Shown here: positions 25,266 to 36,520 of the stretch, piece by piece | Layout of the letters: every line of letters starts with the position of its first letter | How positions within the stretch are numbered: position 1 is the first letter of the stretch | Assembly (NCBI GenBank): GCA_964417895.1 | Contig: CAYQJS010000022.1 | Location: 14,235-78,234, forward strand | From: CAYQJS01 sp964417895 | Lineage (GTDB): Bacteria; Chloroflexota; UBA6077; SHYK01 | Direction: 5' to 3' | DNA length: 64,000 nt | Translations under genes and position numbers: made by a program | Notes under the pieces: generated by a model | Database searches by the model: none | Told to the model about the DNA's origin: nothing | What the model saw: only the letters and a program-made list of their open reading frames with translations

Positions 25266-26783
25266 ATGCGGCGGCGCGGCATTGTCCTGGTGCACGGGGT
25301 GGGATCCCAGCGGAAGGGACAAACGCTCAACGATATCGGCGAGCCGTTGGCGCAGTATCTGCGCCGCTACCTGGACCCGGCCGATCCGCACGTGCTGGAA
25401 CTCGAAGTTGATCTGCGCCCTGATCACGGCCCAGCGAACGCCCGTCTTCGGTTCGACCACGCGGGTGATACCGAACTGTGGACGATCACGGAGGCGTGGT
25501 GGGCTGAATCCTTCCACCCGAGCCAGAGTGAGGAAGTGCTCCTCTGGGGTTGGAGGATCCTCCTCCGCCAGGCCAAGAACATCTTCTTCGGGACACTCGG
25601 TCGACACGTCCCGTTCGTGAAGACTCCCACATACCCCGCCGGTGCATATCCGTATGAGGACGTGCCCGGGGGTGGGAAGCCGTCGAGAATCTACGACTTC
25701 GTCGTCAGTGTTGTGCTTCTGGGATTCTTCTTGGTCGGCTACAGCCTGGCGCTAGCCCTTGCGACGCTCCTTTTCGCCGTCGCCCAACTGCCACCATGGC
25801 TTCTCGTGGCTGAGCCAGCGGCTCGCCTGCAGCGGTGGCTGATCGACACCTTGCTGTACGGTCCGGGCGACGAGCAGGCCTTGATCAAGAATAATCTCGC
25901 CAGATCGTCCGCAAGTGGGACGGTCATCGAGACGCTTGCGGGCCACCTTGACGCCCGTCGTCCGGATTACGCGTACTGCGACAGCGTCTCGATCATTGCT
26001 CATTCTGGTGGGGCCGTCGTGTCCTACATCGCCCTCTCGGACCAGGAGATAAAGAACTGGAGCTTTGGAGAAACCCCTGAGCGTGCCAGAACTTCGGTAA
26101 CCTGGTTCTCAGTCGGAAGCGGTCTGAATCTTGGATTCCGTGAGCGGAAGACCGATCCGCTGTGGCGGCGGAGGCTCGACCCTCGAATCAAGTGGGTGGA
26201 CTTCTGGGCTCGGCACGACCCGGTCCCACACGGCCAGGCCGATCACGAAATGACCCGACTGATCCGCGCACCCTACACCCCAGAGGACATCACTCACTTC
26301 GTGAGTCAGCGCGTAGTGAACCGGGATAACCCGTTTACCGATCACGGGGAGTACTGGCGCAACTACGAAGAGGTAGTGAGTCGGTTCGTCTATGAGACCT
26401 TAGCCGCACCCGATGTCGCTACGCCGCTGGGCCAAGCGGTGCAAACGTCCATCGGCGATATTCCCCGCCACCGGCGCGCGATAGCTCTTCACTTCGTTGC
26501 CGCCCGGGCGGCCGCCGCCATTGTCGTCGCGGCAGGTTTCCTCATTGGCCGCGGGCTGCTCTTGGGCGAGGCGGTCCTGGGCACGCTCCAGGACATGGCC
26601 TTCCCATGGCCCCTGGACAGGCTTATCAGCTGGCTGGGAACGAACCCCCGCCTAGGGCCGTTAGATCTCAATGCCGTGGCGGGTGTGATCGTGCTGGGAA
26701 GCCTCGCCTACTTTCTGTACCGGCTCTACACCCTGATTTGTCGAGCCGCTCTTGAGCGGGGCAATGACTTCGAGGCGCGGTGA
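25266..26783 (+). CDS. Membrane-bound alpha/beta-hydrolase-fold protein, function unknown
   Basis: This 505-residue protein starts with IVLVHGVGSQRKGQT, the oxyanion-loop form of alpha/beta hydrolases, and carries the nucleophile elbow IIAHSGGAVVSY at about residues 244-255. A membrane hairpin is predicted at about 143-175 (VVLLGFFLVGYSLALALA) and further membrane segments at about 412-437 and 467-490. Possible remaining triad residues lie in DFWARHDPVPHG. The resemblance is to lipase- or PGAP1-like membrane hydrolases; the substrate is unknown. Its stop overlaps the galactokinase start (GTGA), an odd pairing not expected from sugar metabolism. Confidence 0.7.
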   Translation: MRRRGIVLVHGVGSQRKGQTLNDIGEPLAQYLRRYLDPADPHVLELEVDLRPDHGPANARLRFDHAGDTELWTITEAWWAESFHPSQSEEVLLWGWRILLRQAKNIFFGTLGRHVPFVKTPTYPAGAYPYEDVPGGGKPSRIYDFVVSVVLLGFFLVGYSLALALATLLFAVAQLPPWLLVAEPAARLQRWLIDTLLYGPGDEQALIKNNLARSSASGTVIETLAGHLDARRPDYAYCDSVSIIAHSGGAVVSYIALSDQEIKNWSFGETPERARTSVTWFSVGSGLNLGFRERKTDPLWRRRLDPRIKWVDFWARHDPVPHGQADHEMTRLIRAPYTPEDITHFVSQRVVNRDNPFTDHGEYWRNYEEVVSRFVYETLAAPDVATPLGQAVQTSIGDIPRHRRAIALHFVAARAAAAIVVAAGFLIGRGLLLGEAVLGTLQDMAFPWPLDRLISWLGTNPRLGPLDLNAVAGVIVLGSLAYFLYRLYTLICRAALERGNDFEAR

Positions 26784-28030
26784 CGGCCAGCGGACAGTGG
26801 CGTGTCCTGGGCGAGGAGTTCGAGCGCCGATTTGGGGCAGCGCCGGAGTTGGGAGTTCGATCCCCGGGTCGGGTCAATCTGATCGGCGACCACACCGACT
26901 ACCACGAAGGGTTCGTCCTCCCAATGGCCATCGAGCGGGCCATCTTCTTCGTGGCGCGGCGTCGGGAGGATCGACGCATCTCCGTCTACTCACAGACACT
27001 GGATGCGGGCTTCGAGATCGGATTCGACACCCAGCATCGGCATGCCGAGCGGTGGGCCAGGTATTTCCAGGGCGTGCTCAGCGCCCTATCGGGTCGGCAC
27101 CCTTTGGAAGTCGGGGCCGACGTGCTCATCGATGCCGACTTACCCCCTGGCGGTGGCCTCTCCTCTTCCTCGGCGCTCGTGGTCGGCTTCGCGGCGATTG
27201 TGGCTCGCCTGCACGGCCTCGCGCTCCCTCCCCTCGAGCTGGCTCAGATCGGGTGCGACGCGGAGCACTGGTATGGCACGACGGGCGGCATCATGGACCA
27301 GTACGTGATCAGCCACGGCCGCGCGGGGCACGCGGTGCTGATCGACTGCCGGAGCCTGAGCCAAGAGCTCATCGCCATGCCCGGTGGGGTAGCGGTCGTC
27401 ATTGCCAGCACCGGTACTCGCCACGATCAGATCGCGTCGCCGTTCGCCGAGCGCCGACGAGAGGCGGAGGCGGCCCTGAGCGTCGTCCAGGCGCGGGCGC
27501 CCGACGTTGTCGCTTTCCGGGACGTGGACCCCGATCGGCACGCGCAATTTCGGCCTGATCTGATGGCTGCTGACCCCTCCGGCGTCCTGTGGCGACGCTC
27601 CGCGCACGTGGTCAGCGAGAACGCACGCGTTCTCGAATTCGCCGCCGCCCTGTTGCGCGGCGAATTGCCTCGCATGGGCCGGCTCATGGCCGAATCGCAC
27701 GCCAGCCTTCGCGACGACTACGAGGTCGCATCACCCGAGTTGGATGCGATGGTGGACGCAGCCCTGGCAAGCCCGGGCTGCATCGGCGCACGGATGACGG
27801 GTGGTGGCTTCGGCGGGTGCACGGTCAACCTCGTGGCGGCTGACGAGACCGCGGCCTTTTGCGCCAGCCTGCACGAGCGCTACCGACGAGCCACCGGCAT
27901 CGAGCCCGCGATCTTCGTAAGCAAGCCGTCTGACGGTGTCCAGGAGGTTCCGGGTTCCTGGTTCCTGGTTCCGAGTTCCTGGTTCCGAGTTCCTAGTCCG
28001 GGTTCCGGTGAGCTTCCCTCGGAACTTTGA
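26780..28030 (+). CDS. galK: Galactokinase-like GHMP kinase with repeat-derived C-terminal tail
   Basis: This 416-residue protein should phosphorylate galactose (or a related sugar) at C1 using ATP. Motif 1, GRVNLIGDHTDYHEGFVLPMAI (in part), lies at about residues 30-51 and is the galactokinase signature. GHMP motif 2 is PPGGGLSSSSALV (about 117-129), and motif 3 is GARMTGGGFGGC near 337. The expected end of the family falls at about SKPSDGVQE; here the frame runs on for ~28 residues (PGSWFLVPSSWFRVPS) into a TTCC-rich repeat. The start is a GTG overlapping the previous gene. No other Leloir gene is in the window, so a different sugar specificity is possible. Confidence 0.88.
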   Translation: MTASGQWRVLGEEFERRFGAAPELGVRSPGRVNLIGDHTDYHEGFVLPMAIERAIFFVARRREDRRISVYSQTLDAGFEIGFDTQHRHAERWARYFQGVLSALSGRHPLEVGADVLIDADLPPGGGLSSSSALVVGFAAIVARLHGLALPPLELAQIGCDAEHWYGTTGGIMDQYVISHGRAGHAVLIDCRSLSQELIAMPGGVAVVIASTGTRHDQIASPFAERRREAEAALSVVQARAPDVVAFRDVDPDRHAQFRPDLMAADPSGVLWRRSAHVVSENARVLEFAAALLRGELPRMGRLMAESHASLRDDYEVASPELDAMVDAALASPGCIGARMTGGGFGGCTVNLVAADETAAFCASLHERYRRATGIEPAIFVSKPSDGVQEVPGSWFLVPSSWFRVPSPGSGELPSEL

Positions 28031-28165
28031 ACTCGGAACCGTTTCCTCGGAACTTGGGACTCAGAACTTGGAACCGTTCCCCTTGGAACGTGGAACTGGG
28101 AACTCGGAACCAGTTTTCCCTCGGAACTTTGAACTCGGAACTCGGAACCGTTACCCTCAGACGCC
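27945..28165. repeat. Family D repeat: strings of GGTTCCGAGTTCC / GGAACTCGGAACC
   Basis: About 220 bases are made of short related words, first as GTTCCTGGTTCC and GAGTTCCTGG, then as the complement GGAACTTTGAACTCGGAAC and GGAACCGTT. The two halves can pair over a long length. The left half encodes the galactokinase tail; the right half lies upstream of the SDR at 28191. A smaller copy is at 60822-60865. Confidence 0.85.
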
Positions 28166-28190
28166 ATCCACCGTCTGGGGGAGCTGAGAA

Positions 28191-28937
28191 ATGCGGCTGC
28201 AAGACAAAGTCTGCATCGTGACCGGAGCGGGGCGGAACCTGGGCCAGGCCTACGCGGTGCGGCTCGCCAGGGAGGGGGCGAAAGTCGCCGTGTGCGACGT
28301 TCTGGACTGCACGGAGACGGCGGAGCTGGTAAGGAAAGAGGGCGGCCAGGTGCTTCCCCTCCGCGTGGACGTGACGAACGAGGACGACACGCAGGACATG
28401 GCGCGCCAGGCAGTCGACCGGTTCGGCCGCATCGACGGGCTCGTCAACAACGCCGGCCTGATGCGGGATCTCGGGGGCAGGTCCATCCTGGACGTCGACC
28501 TGGCGATGTGGGACAGGGTCTTCGCCGTCAATGTGAAGGGCTCTTTCCTCTGCATTCGCGCGGTCTTTCCCTACATGCGCGATCAAGGCAAGGGCAAGAT
28601 CGTGAACATCAGCTCCGGAACCTGGCTGCACACCTCGCGCGAGCCCAACCAGAGCAATCCCCACTACGTCGCCTCCAAGGCCGCGGTGCTGGGGTTGACG
28701 CGCTCCCTCGCTCGCGAGCTCGGCCAGTACAACATCACCATCAATGCCCTGGCGCCGGGCTCGACTCAGGTCGGTCTGGGGCCCAACGAGGCGCCGAGGG
28801 CCGATCCGGAGCGGGCGCTGGGACGCCAGGGCCGACCCGAGGACCTGACTGGCATGCTCGTGACGCTGCTGTCGGAAGACAGCGACTTCATGACGGGCCA
28901 GATGGTCCTGGTCAACGGTGGGATGGAGGTCCATTAG
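28191..28937 (+). CDS. Short-chain dehydrogenase/reductase (no. 3)
   Basis: This 248-residue classical SDR has VCIVTGAGRNLGQAYA (an unusual glycine loop with Asn), LVNNAGLMRD, VNISSGTWLHT with catalytic Ser, and HYVASKAAV with Tyr/Lys, ending TGQMVLVNGGM. Asp in AVCDVLD after strand two suggests NAD use. GGGGGAG precedes the ATG. It stands as a single gene between the family D repeat and the inverted-repeat element. Substrate unknown. Confidence 0.93.
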   Translation: MRLQDKVCIVTGAGRNLGQAYAVRLAREGAKVAVCDVLDCTETAELVRKEGGQVLPLRVDVTNEDDTQDMARQAVDRFGRIDGLVNNAGLMRDLGGRSILDVDLAMWDRVFAVNVKGSFLCIRAVFPYMRDQGKGKIVNISSGTWLHTSREPNQSNPHYVASKAAVLGLTRSLARELGQYNITINALAPGSTQVGLGPNEAPRADPERALGRQGRPEDLTGMLVTLLSEDSDFMTGQMVLVNGGMEVH

Positions 28938-28943
28938 ATTAGT

Positions 28944-29040
28944 AGGCTGCTGAGAAAGGCTGGGTTCCGCTCGTGGTGAGCCTGTCGAACCACCTGGGCC
29001 CTTCGACAAGCTCAGGGCGAGCGGGTTTTCAGGAGCCTGT
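28944..29040. mobile_element. Second MITE-like element (family C core)
   Basis: It starts AGGCTGCTGAGAAAGG and ends TTTTCAGGAGCCT, so the ends are imperfect inverted repeats matching those of the element at 22232-22360. The core is GTGAGCCTGTCGAACCAC opposed to CCTTCGACAAGCTCAGGG. It sits 70 bases past the hsdR2 stop in the space between convergent genes. Confidence 0.6.
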
Positions 29041-29109
29041 TAGTCGGGCGCTAGGGTCATCCTGCGGGCGTCAGCCCGAAGAATCCGCGCCCTCGGGGCC
29101 CCACAGCTA

Positions 29110-32247
<3,138 letters not shown>

Positions 32248-32250
32248 GGT

Positions 32251-32940
32251 CTACGCGTGCGCCGAGAGCGGGCGCAGGCTCTCGATGCGGGCGACCCACG
32301 TCGAGAAATGCACACATTGCTCACGAATCCGCGCGACCCCGATGCTCTGCGCTGCGGTTGGCCCGTGGCGTACCTTCTGATACCGAGGCCGCAGAAGTCT
32401 GGTCAGACGCGCCGAAGGGTGTGTATCCGAGCCGCTGTTGATGTGCTCTGGGCTCGCCGCGGCAGCTGTCAGTCTTTGAAGCCGGCTGACGAAGGGCGCC
32501 CAAGCTGGTTCCAGGTCCGGTAGCCACGTCAGGTCGCTGAACAACAAGGACTCGAACTCGTACGGCTGGATGTGAGGAATGAACCGATACGGCTCACACT
32601 CGGCCTGCGCGACTACGGCGGCGGCGAAGCCAATCTCGATTGCGGTCGCGCGTTCCACGGGATCGGCAATGCCCGCCGCCTGCGCGCTACCTGGGAAGTC
32701 TACGGGGAGTCGGTACAGGTCGAACAACGTCGTGACGTAGACTTCGCGCCGCTGGAGGAGGGTGTTGCGCAGGAAGCGCAGAACCCGGTCCGTGCTGAGG
32801 GCGCCGCCACGGGAAGTTCGGGAGGTTGGGATGAGGCGCGGCTCGAGGCGCAGCTCGCGATCCGCGAGCGTTGGCCCCAGAACCTCGCTGACGAACTTCT
32901 GCTCGGTCTGGCCTTCTCCAACCACAATCACCTCGGTCAC
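32251..32940 (-). CDS. DUF4276 (TOPRIM-like) protein, partner of the AAA ATPase
   Basis: This 229-residue protein starts at GTG 32940, which overlaps the AAA gene's stop (GTGA); a longer open frame upstream lies over the ATPase gene and is not used. The N-terminus VIVVGEGQTEQKFVSEVL matches the acidic start of DUF4276, whose fold is thought to be TOPRIM-like (Glu in GEGQTE). Further family marks are TTLFDLYRLP and PYEFESLLFSD, which may give the other metal-binding acids. Paired with a RecF/OLD-like ATPase it resembles the ATPase-plus-TOPRIM logic of PARIS or OLD-type defence; that parallel is inference. Confidence 0.85.
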   Translation of the reverse strand: MTEVIVVGEGQTEQKFVSEVLGPTLADRELRLEPRLIPTSRTSRGGALSTDRVLRFLRNTLLQRREVYVTTLFDLYRLPVDFPGSAQAAGIADPVERATAIEIGFAAAVVAQAECEPYRFIPHIQPYEFESLLFSDLTWLPDLEPAWAPFVSRLQRLTAAAASPEHINSGSDTHPSARLTRLLRPRYQKVRHGPTAAQSIGVARIREQCVHFSTWVARIESLRPLSAHA

Positions 32941-34028
32941 CGCGCGGGATTGCCACCAACAACATTTGCCTTCCACAGCTCGCCGAGCGAATAGTCTTTC
33001 AGCCACTCGCCGAGATCCTCTGCATCGAGACGTTCGAAGACCGAGGCGCCGTCGCGGCGGGTAACCACAACCACGTCCTCCGGTTCCAACTCGCTGACCA
33101 GGTCGGCTGACTGGGTCGAGACGATGAGCTGACGCGCGTCGCTGGCCTGTCGAAAGAGAGCTGCGAGGATCTCGAGCGCGTATGGATGCAGGCCAAGCTC
33201 TGGCTCGTCGATCAGGATCGTGTCGGGTTGGAGTTGCGGGGGCTGCAAGAGGAGGGTAGCCAGGCAGATGAAACGCAGCGTGCCGTCGGAGAGCTGCCGG
33301 GCCCCCCATACGGTGTCAGGATCGCCACTCTCCAACCACTCCAACTCCACACGCTCGCCCGGGTCCGGCCGGTACAGGAAGTCGCCGAAGAACGGCGCCA
33401 CGAGGCGCACGGCGTCGACGATCCGCCGATGTTCGTTCGGGTAGCGCTCCCGCAGGTGTCGCAGAAACGGCGCAAGGTTCGTGGCGTCAGCCTTGAGCCG
33501 CAGGTTGTCGCGCACGGGCTGAGCCTGGCGCATAGCCGACTCAGTGTTCGTGTCGCGGAAATGAAAGATCCGCCACCGGCCCATCGCCGGACGCACGTAG
33601 CTGTCATAGATCTCGTCATTCAGCTCAGGCATATGTGTTTCTTCGTACGCACTGGCCACAGAGCGGGTCGCCCCCTCCCTGAGACCCCCCCTAAGCCGAG
33701 ACCACGTCTCTTCCGTGGCGAAAATGAGCCGCTGGCCGGCGGGTCTGAGGGAGACCCGATATCCGATTTCAGGGAACGAGAATTCCACGTCGATTTGCGG
33801 CGTACGTTTTTGCGTACCGAAGAGGAGGGCATCGGAGCCGCCATGCTCCTGGACGTAGAGTTGCAGCCGCTGCTCGGCTAACGCCGCGAACATGTGAAAC
33901 AGGCTCAGGAGGTTGCTCTTCCCAGCACCGTTGGCGCCGATGAGGACATTCAGCGGACGAAGCTCGAACGCTTCGAGGGCGCGGATCGATTTGAAGCCGC
34001 GAACGGTCAGGCTTTGGAGCTGTGCCAT
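32937..34028 (-). CDS. RecF/OLD-like AAA (ABC-class) ATPase, accessory to type I system 2
   Basis: This 363-residue SMC/RecF-type ATPase opens with LTVRGFKSIRALEAF and has Walker A GANGAGKSN (31-39). The ABC signature is LSDGT (about 246-250), Walker B is ILIDEPELGLHP (about 271-282) with the catalytic Glu, and the switch region is IVSTQS. There is no long coiled coil, so it is a compact AAA_21/AAA_15-like protein. It begins 141 bases after the DUF4268 gene and is coupled by a four-base overlap to DUF4276. It probably senses an invader or DNA state and controls the partner. Both motif sets look active. Confidence 0.9.
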   Translation of the reverse strand: MAQLQSLTVRGFKSIRALEAFELRPLNVLIGANGAGKSNLLSLFHMFAALAEQRLQLYVQEHGGSDALLFGTQKRTPQIDVEFSFPEIGYRVSLRPAGQRLIFATEETWSRLRGGLREGATRSVASAYEETHMPELNDEIYDSYVRPAMGRWRIFHFRDTNTESAMRQAQPVRDNLRLKADATNLAPFLRHLRERYPNEHRRIVDAVRLVAPFFGDFLYRPDPGERVELEWLESGDPDTVWGARQLSDGTLRFICLATLLLQPPQLQPDTILIDEPELGLHPYALEILAALFRQASDARQLIVSTQSADLVSELEPEDVVVVTRRDGASVFERLDAEDLGEWLKDYSLGELWKANVVGGNPAR

Positions 34029-34169
34029 GCCCTAAGCATACGACGCGGCGATTCGCTCGGCATCGGGCGCGCGGCGCTCGCCGGTGGCTGCGTGTAGGCC
34101 AGGCGTCACCGTCACGCCTGCTCGCGCGGCCCACCGAACGCCGCCCGGTCCCCGCCGATTGTGAAGGCG

Positions 34170-35228
34170 TTAGCCGGCATCGCCCAACTCGGCTCCCTCC
34201 CGCTCGAGCGCGGCCTCCGAGGGCACCTCGTCCCCGGGCTCGTACTCCGCCGCATTCAATCCCTTGACTATGGGAGCGAACAGCGCGGACATCGTCTCAA
34301 GGGCGCCAGCCATCCACTCGTTTAGCTCGGGCCACGTCTCCTTCTTCGATGGCGTGCTGCTGGCCCGCACCAAACTGATCTGACTCTCTTTCCCGTTGGG
34401 CAGCAGGCGCCAGGCGACAGTGCCAAGCGGCGAGAGTTTTTCTTCCACCAACGTGCGATGGCGCTGCTCGACCAATCCGAAGTGGGCCTTCGCATCTGGC
34501 CCCGTGAATTGCAGATAGACACCCGAGCGATCGTCCCGCATCCCGTTCCAGGGGAAGAGGCTAAAGAAGCTTCGGCCGACGGCAACGTTGGTCCAGGAGT
34601 CCTTCGATGGCCTGTTCGTGCGGATCGCGCTCTGGTGATCCTCAAGGTACTGACGGAATTGCGTCCAGAACTCGAGGTGCAATTGCTGGATTTCCGTCAG
34701 GCCCACGCTGGCGCTGCCGGTCGCCTGCTCGCGGACAGCCTTGCTCCAGTCGTTTGGCTTCGAGACGACGTTGAACTTCGGGGCCATTGCCGAATCGCCT
34801 ATCCGCCATAGCTCGATCTCCAGGCCGAAGAAATTGAAGCCACTCGTGGTGGCATTGTTGAGCCAGTCGAGCGCGGCCCGGTGTTCTTCGGTGAAGTGCT
34901 TCGCGATCCAAACAATGGTTACCGCCTCCAGACCGGCGGCATAGGTGAGCAACTGGCCGAGGTGCCCGTGGTCGGTGCGCTCGAGCTGGTTCTCGATGAG
35001 CACATAGTGATTGCTGATCGTGTCCCGACAGAGGATGTCAGCTCGGAAGGGCCCGACACTTTGCTCCTGCGACTCCACCTCAAGGTCGATCCCGATGGCA
35101 TCGCCCAGGAGACCGATGTTCTCTGGCTGTGCCAACCAGGGCGTGAAGTCAGTGGCTTCGCCCACCCACGCTTCTCGGAGATCGACCGGCGCAAGGCGGC
35201 CCAGTATCGGCTTGCCGACCGCATTCAT
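34170..35228 (-). CDS. PD-(D/E)XK nuclease-like protein with DUF4268 domain
   Basis: The N-terminal ~170 residues of this 352-residue protein look like a PD-(D/E)XK nuclease of the NucS/DUF91 sort: FRADILCRD gives Asp (about 67), VLIENQLERTDHGHLGQL (in part) gives E-x-Q (about 79-81) and the following helix. The rest, from about residue 205 (FWTQFRQYLEDH) to GTVAWRLLPNGKES, matches DUF4268. The gene overlaps hsdS2 by four bases (ATGA), so it is made with the specificity subunit. DUF4268 proteins are often found near restriction systems. A second DNA-cutting activity beside HsdR is possible but unproved. Confidence 0.85.
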   Translation of the reverse strand: MNAVGKPILGRLAPVDLREAWVGEATDFTPWLAQPENIGLLGDAIGIDLEVESQEQSVGPFRADILCRDTISNHYVLIENQLERTDHGHLGQLLTYAAGLEAVTIVWIAKHFTEEHRAALDWLNNATTSGFNFFGLEIELWRIGDSAMAPKFNVVSKPNDWSKAVREQATGSASVGLTEIQQLHLEFWTQFRQYLEDHQSAIRTNRPSKDSWTNVAVGRSFFSLFPWNGMRDDRSGVYLQFTGPDAKAHFGLVEQRHRTLVEEKLSPLGTVAWRLLPNGKESQISLVRASSTPSKKETWPELNEWMAGALETMSALFAPIVKGLNAAEYEPGDEVPSEAALEREGAELGDAG

Positions 35229-36520
35229 GAGAGGGCCCCTGCCTGGTCGATCAACTGCTTGGCGTCAGGAACTCGAAGCTCGCCGGAGGTGAGCTTGGGC
35301 AAGAGCGTGTCGCGCAACGCAGCGAGCGTGGCCGAGTCCTGCTCGGCTAGCTCGATCCTGTCCTCGACCACTCCTGCTGCGCGCTCGAACGCGTTTACAG
35401 CCTCTGGAGTTGGAACGACGCACGCAAGATTACGGAAGTCCTTCTTGCTAATGGAGCCAAACACCGTGCCCTCGGCCTCGAATCCCGAAAAAGAATCTTC
35501 AAGCGACCGCATTGAGTAGTAGGTGTAAGAGCGAGCTCGCGTCCTGTGCCTTACCGCCGCGACGCCGCGCCCAATGGCGCAATTCTCGGCGGCCATGTTG
35601 ATGTCGCCGACTGGCGCGCGGACGCTAACGAGGGTATCCCCCACTCTCGCGAACCGAGTCGGGGCGGTGCAATAGACACGCCGGGCCGGAAACCGAAACG
35701 TGAAGTCGGCGCGCCCCTGATAAAACGGCAGACCCTCGCCGACTTCGTTATACGTCTCCCCCGGCGGCGACTGCCCCATCGTCAAATCAAACTCGTCGTC
35801 CAGCGTGCCGAGGCTCCACCCCGCCGGGATCTCGCCCAGCTCCGACTCCTCGAACCGATCCGGAAAGAGATCAGCGATGTGTTTCGGCAGCCCGGGGTCG
35901 CGGCCCTCGGCCTTGGCGCGGACAGGGGCGAAATCCAAAAACCACGACTTGAAGATCGCCCGCGCCATCGTCTCCAGCGTCTCGTTCAGGCGCCGGTTCA
36001 GCTCGATCTTATCGTCCAGTGCGCCCAGGATGCGGGCGATGGCACGTTGTTCGGGAAGTGGGGGCAACGGGAGTTCGAGTCCGTGGACGGATGTGATGTT
36101 AAGGTTCTGCTGCACCGAGCCGGATGCAACTGAGGTAAGTAGATCTTGACCAGCGGGTGAATTGAAGAAGTAACGGTAAAAGCGCGGATCCGCTACATCG
36201 GCCTTGAGCCGGAAGCGAATTAGAAATGCACCAGGCAATACGGGCAGGTGGAACCTCTCGAACAGAGCCGCAGTACCGATCCTTCCGCTGCGCGTTACCA
36301 CTAAATCGTTCATGCGGAGAGTGTGCTGCTGGAACTTGCTCAGATCGAGACGCGCAAGAGGCATAGTCCCGTACTCGATGCGTCCATCAGCGCTGATGTC
36401 GGTCGTTCGCAGGGTCGCGACGTTGCCATCCGCCCTGTACAACTCGCCAGAGAACCGCGGTCCGAACGCGCTATGTCCGCATAGTGCTGAGAATCGAATG
36501 CTGCGCCACTCACCCGCCAT
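35225..36520 (-). CDS. hsdS: Type I specificity subunit HsdS (system 2)
   Basis: This 431-residue subunit has two target-recognition domains with conserved spacers. The first spacer reads [26 protein letters not shown] (in part); the second includes [23 protein letters not shown]. The first domain has [12 protein letters not shown], the second [15 protein letters not shown] and [13 protein letters not shown]. The domains differ from one another, so an ordinary asymmetric bipartite site is expected. ATG 36520 is chosen: it has GAGGAG upstream and overlaps the hsdM stop by 11 bases; the TTG at 36535 would include that site. Confidence 0.94.
   Translation of the reverse strand: MAGEWRSIRFSALCGHSAFGPRFSGELYRADGNVATLRTTDISADGRIEYGTMPLARLDLSKFQQHTLRMNDLVVTRSGRIGTAALFERFHLPVLPGAFLIRFRLKADVADPRFYRYFFNSPAGQDLLTSVASGSVQQNLNITSVHGLELPLPPLPEQRAIARILGALDDKIELNRRLNETLETMARAIFKSWFLDFAPVRAKAEGRDPGLPKHIADLFPDRFEESELGEIPAGWSLGTLDDEFDLTMGQSPPGETYNEVGEGLPFYQGRADFTFRFPARRVYCTAPTRFARVGDTLVSVRAPVGDINMAAENCAIGRGVAAVRHRTRARSYTYYSMRSLEDSFSGFEAEGTVFGSISKKDFRNLACVVPTPEAVNAFERAAGVVEDRIELAEQDSATLAALRDTLLPKLTSGELRVPDAKQLIDQAGALS

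Noticed and set aside
32941..33309. Longer start for the DUF4276 gene
   Set aside because: This part overlaps the ATPase gene and has no domain; GTG 32940 overlaps the stop neatly and begins at the family's first strand.
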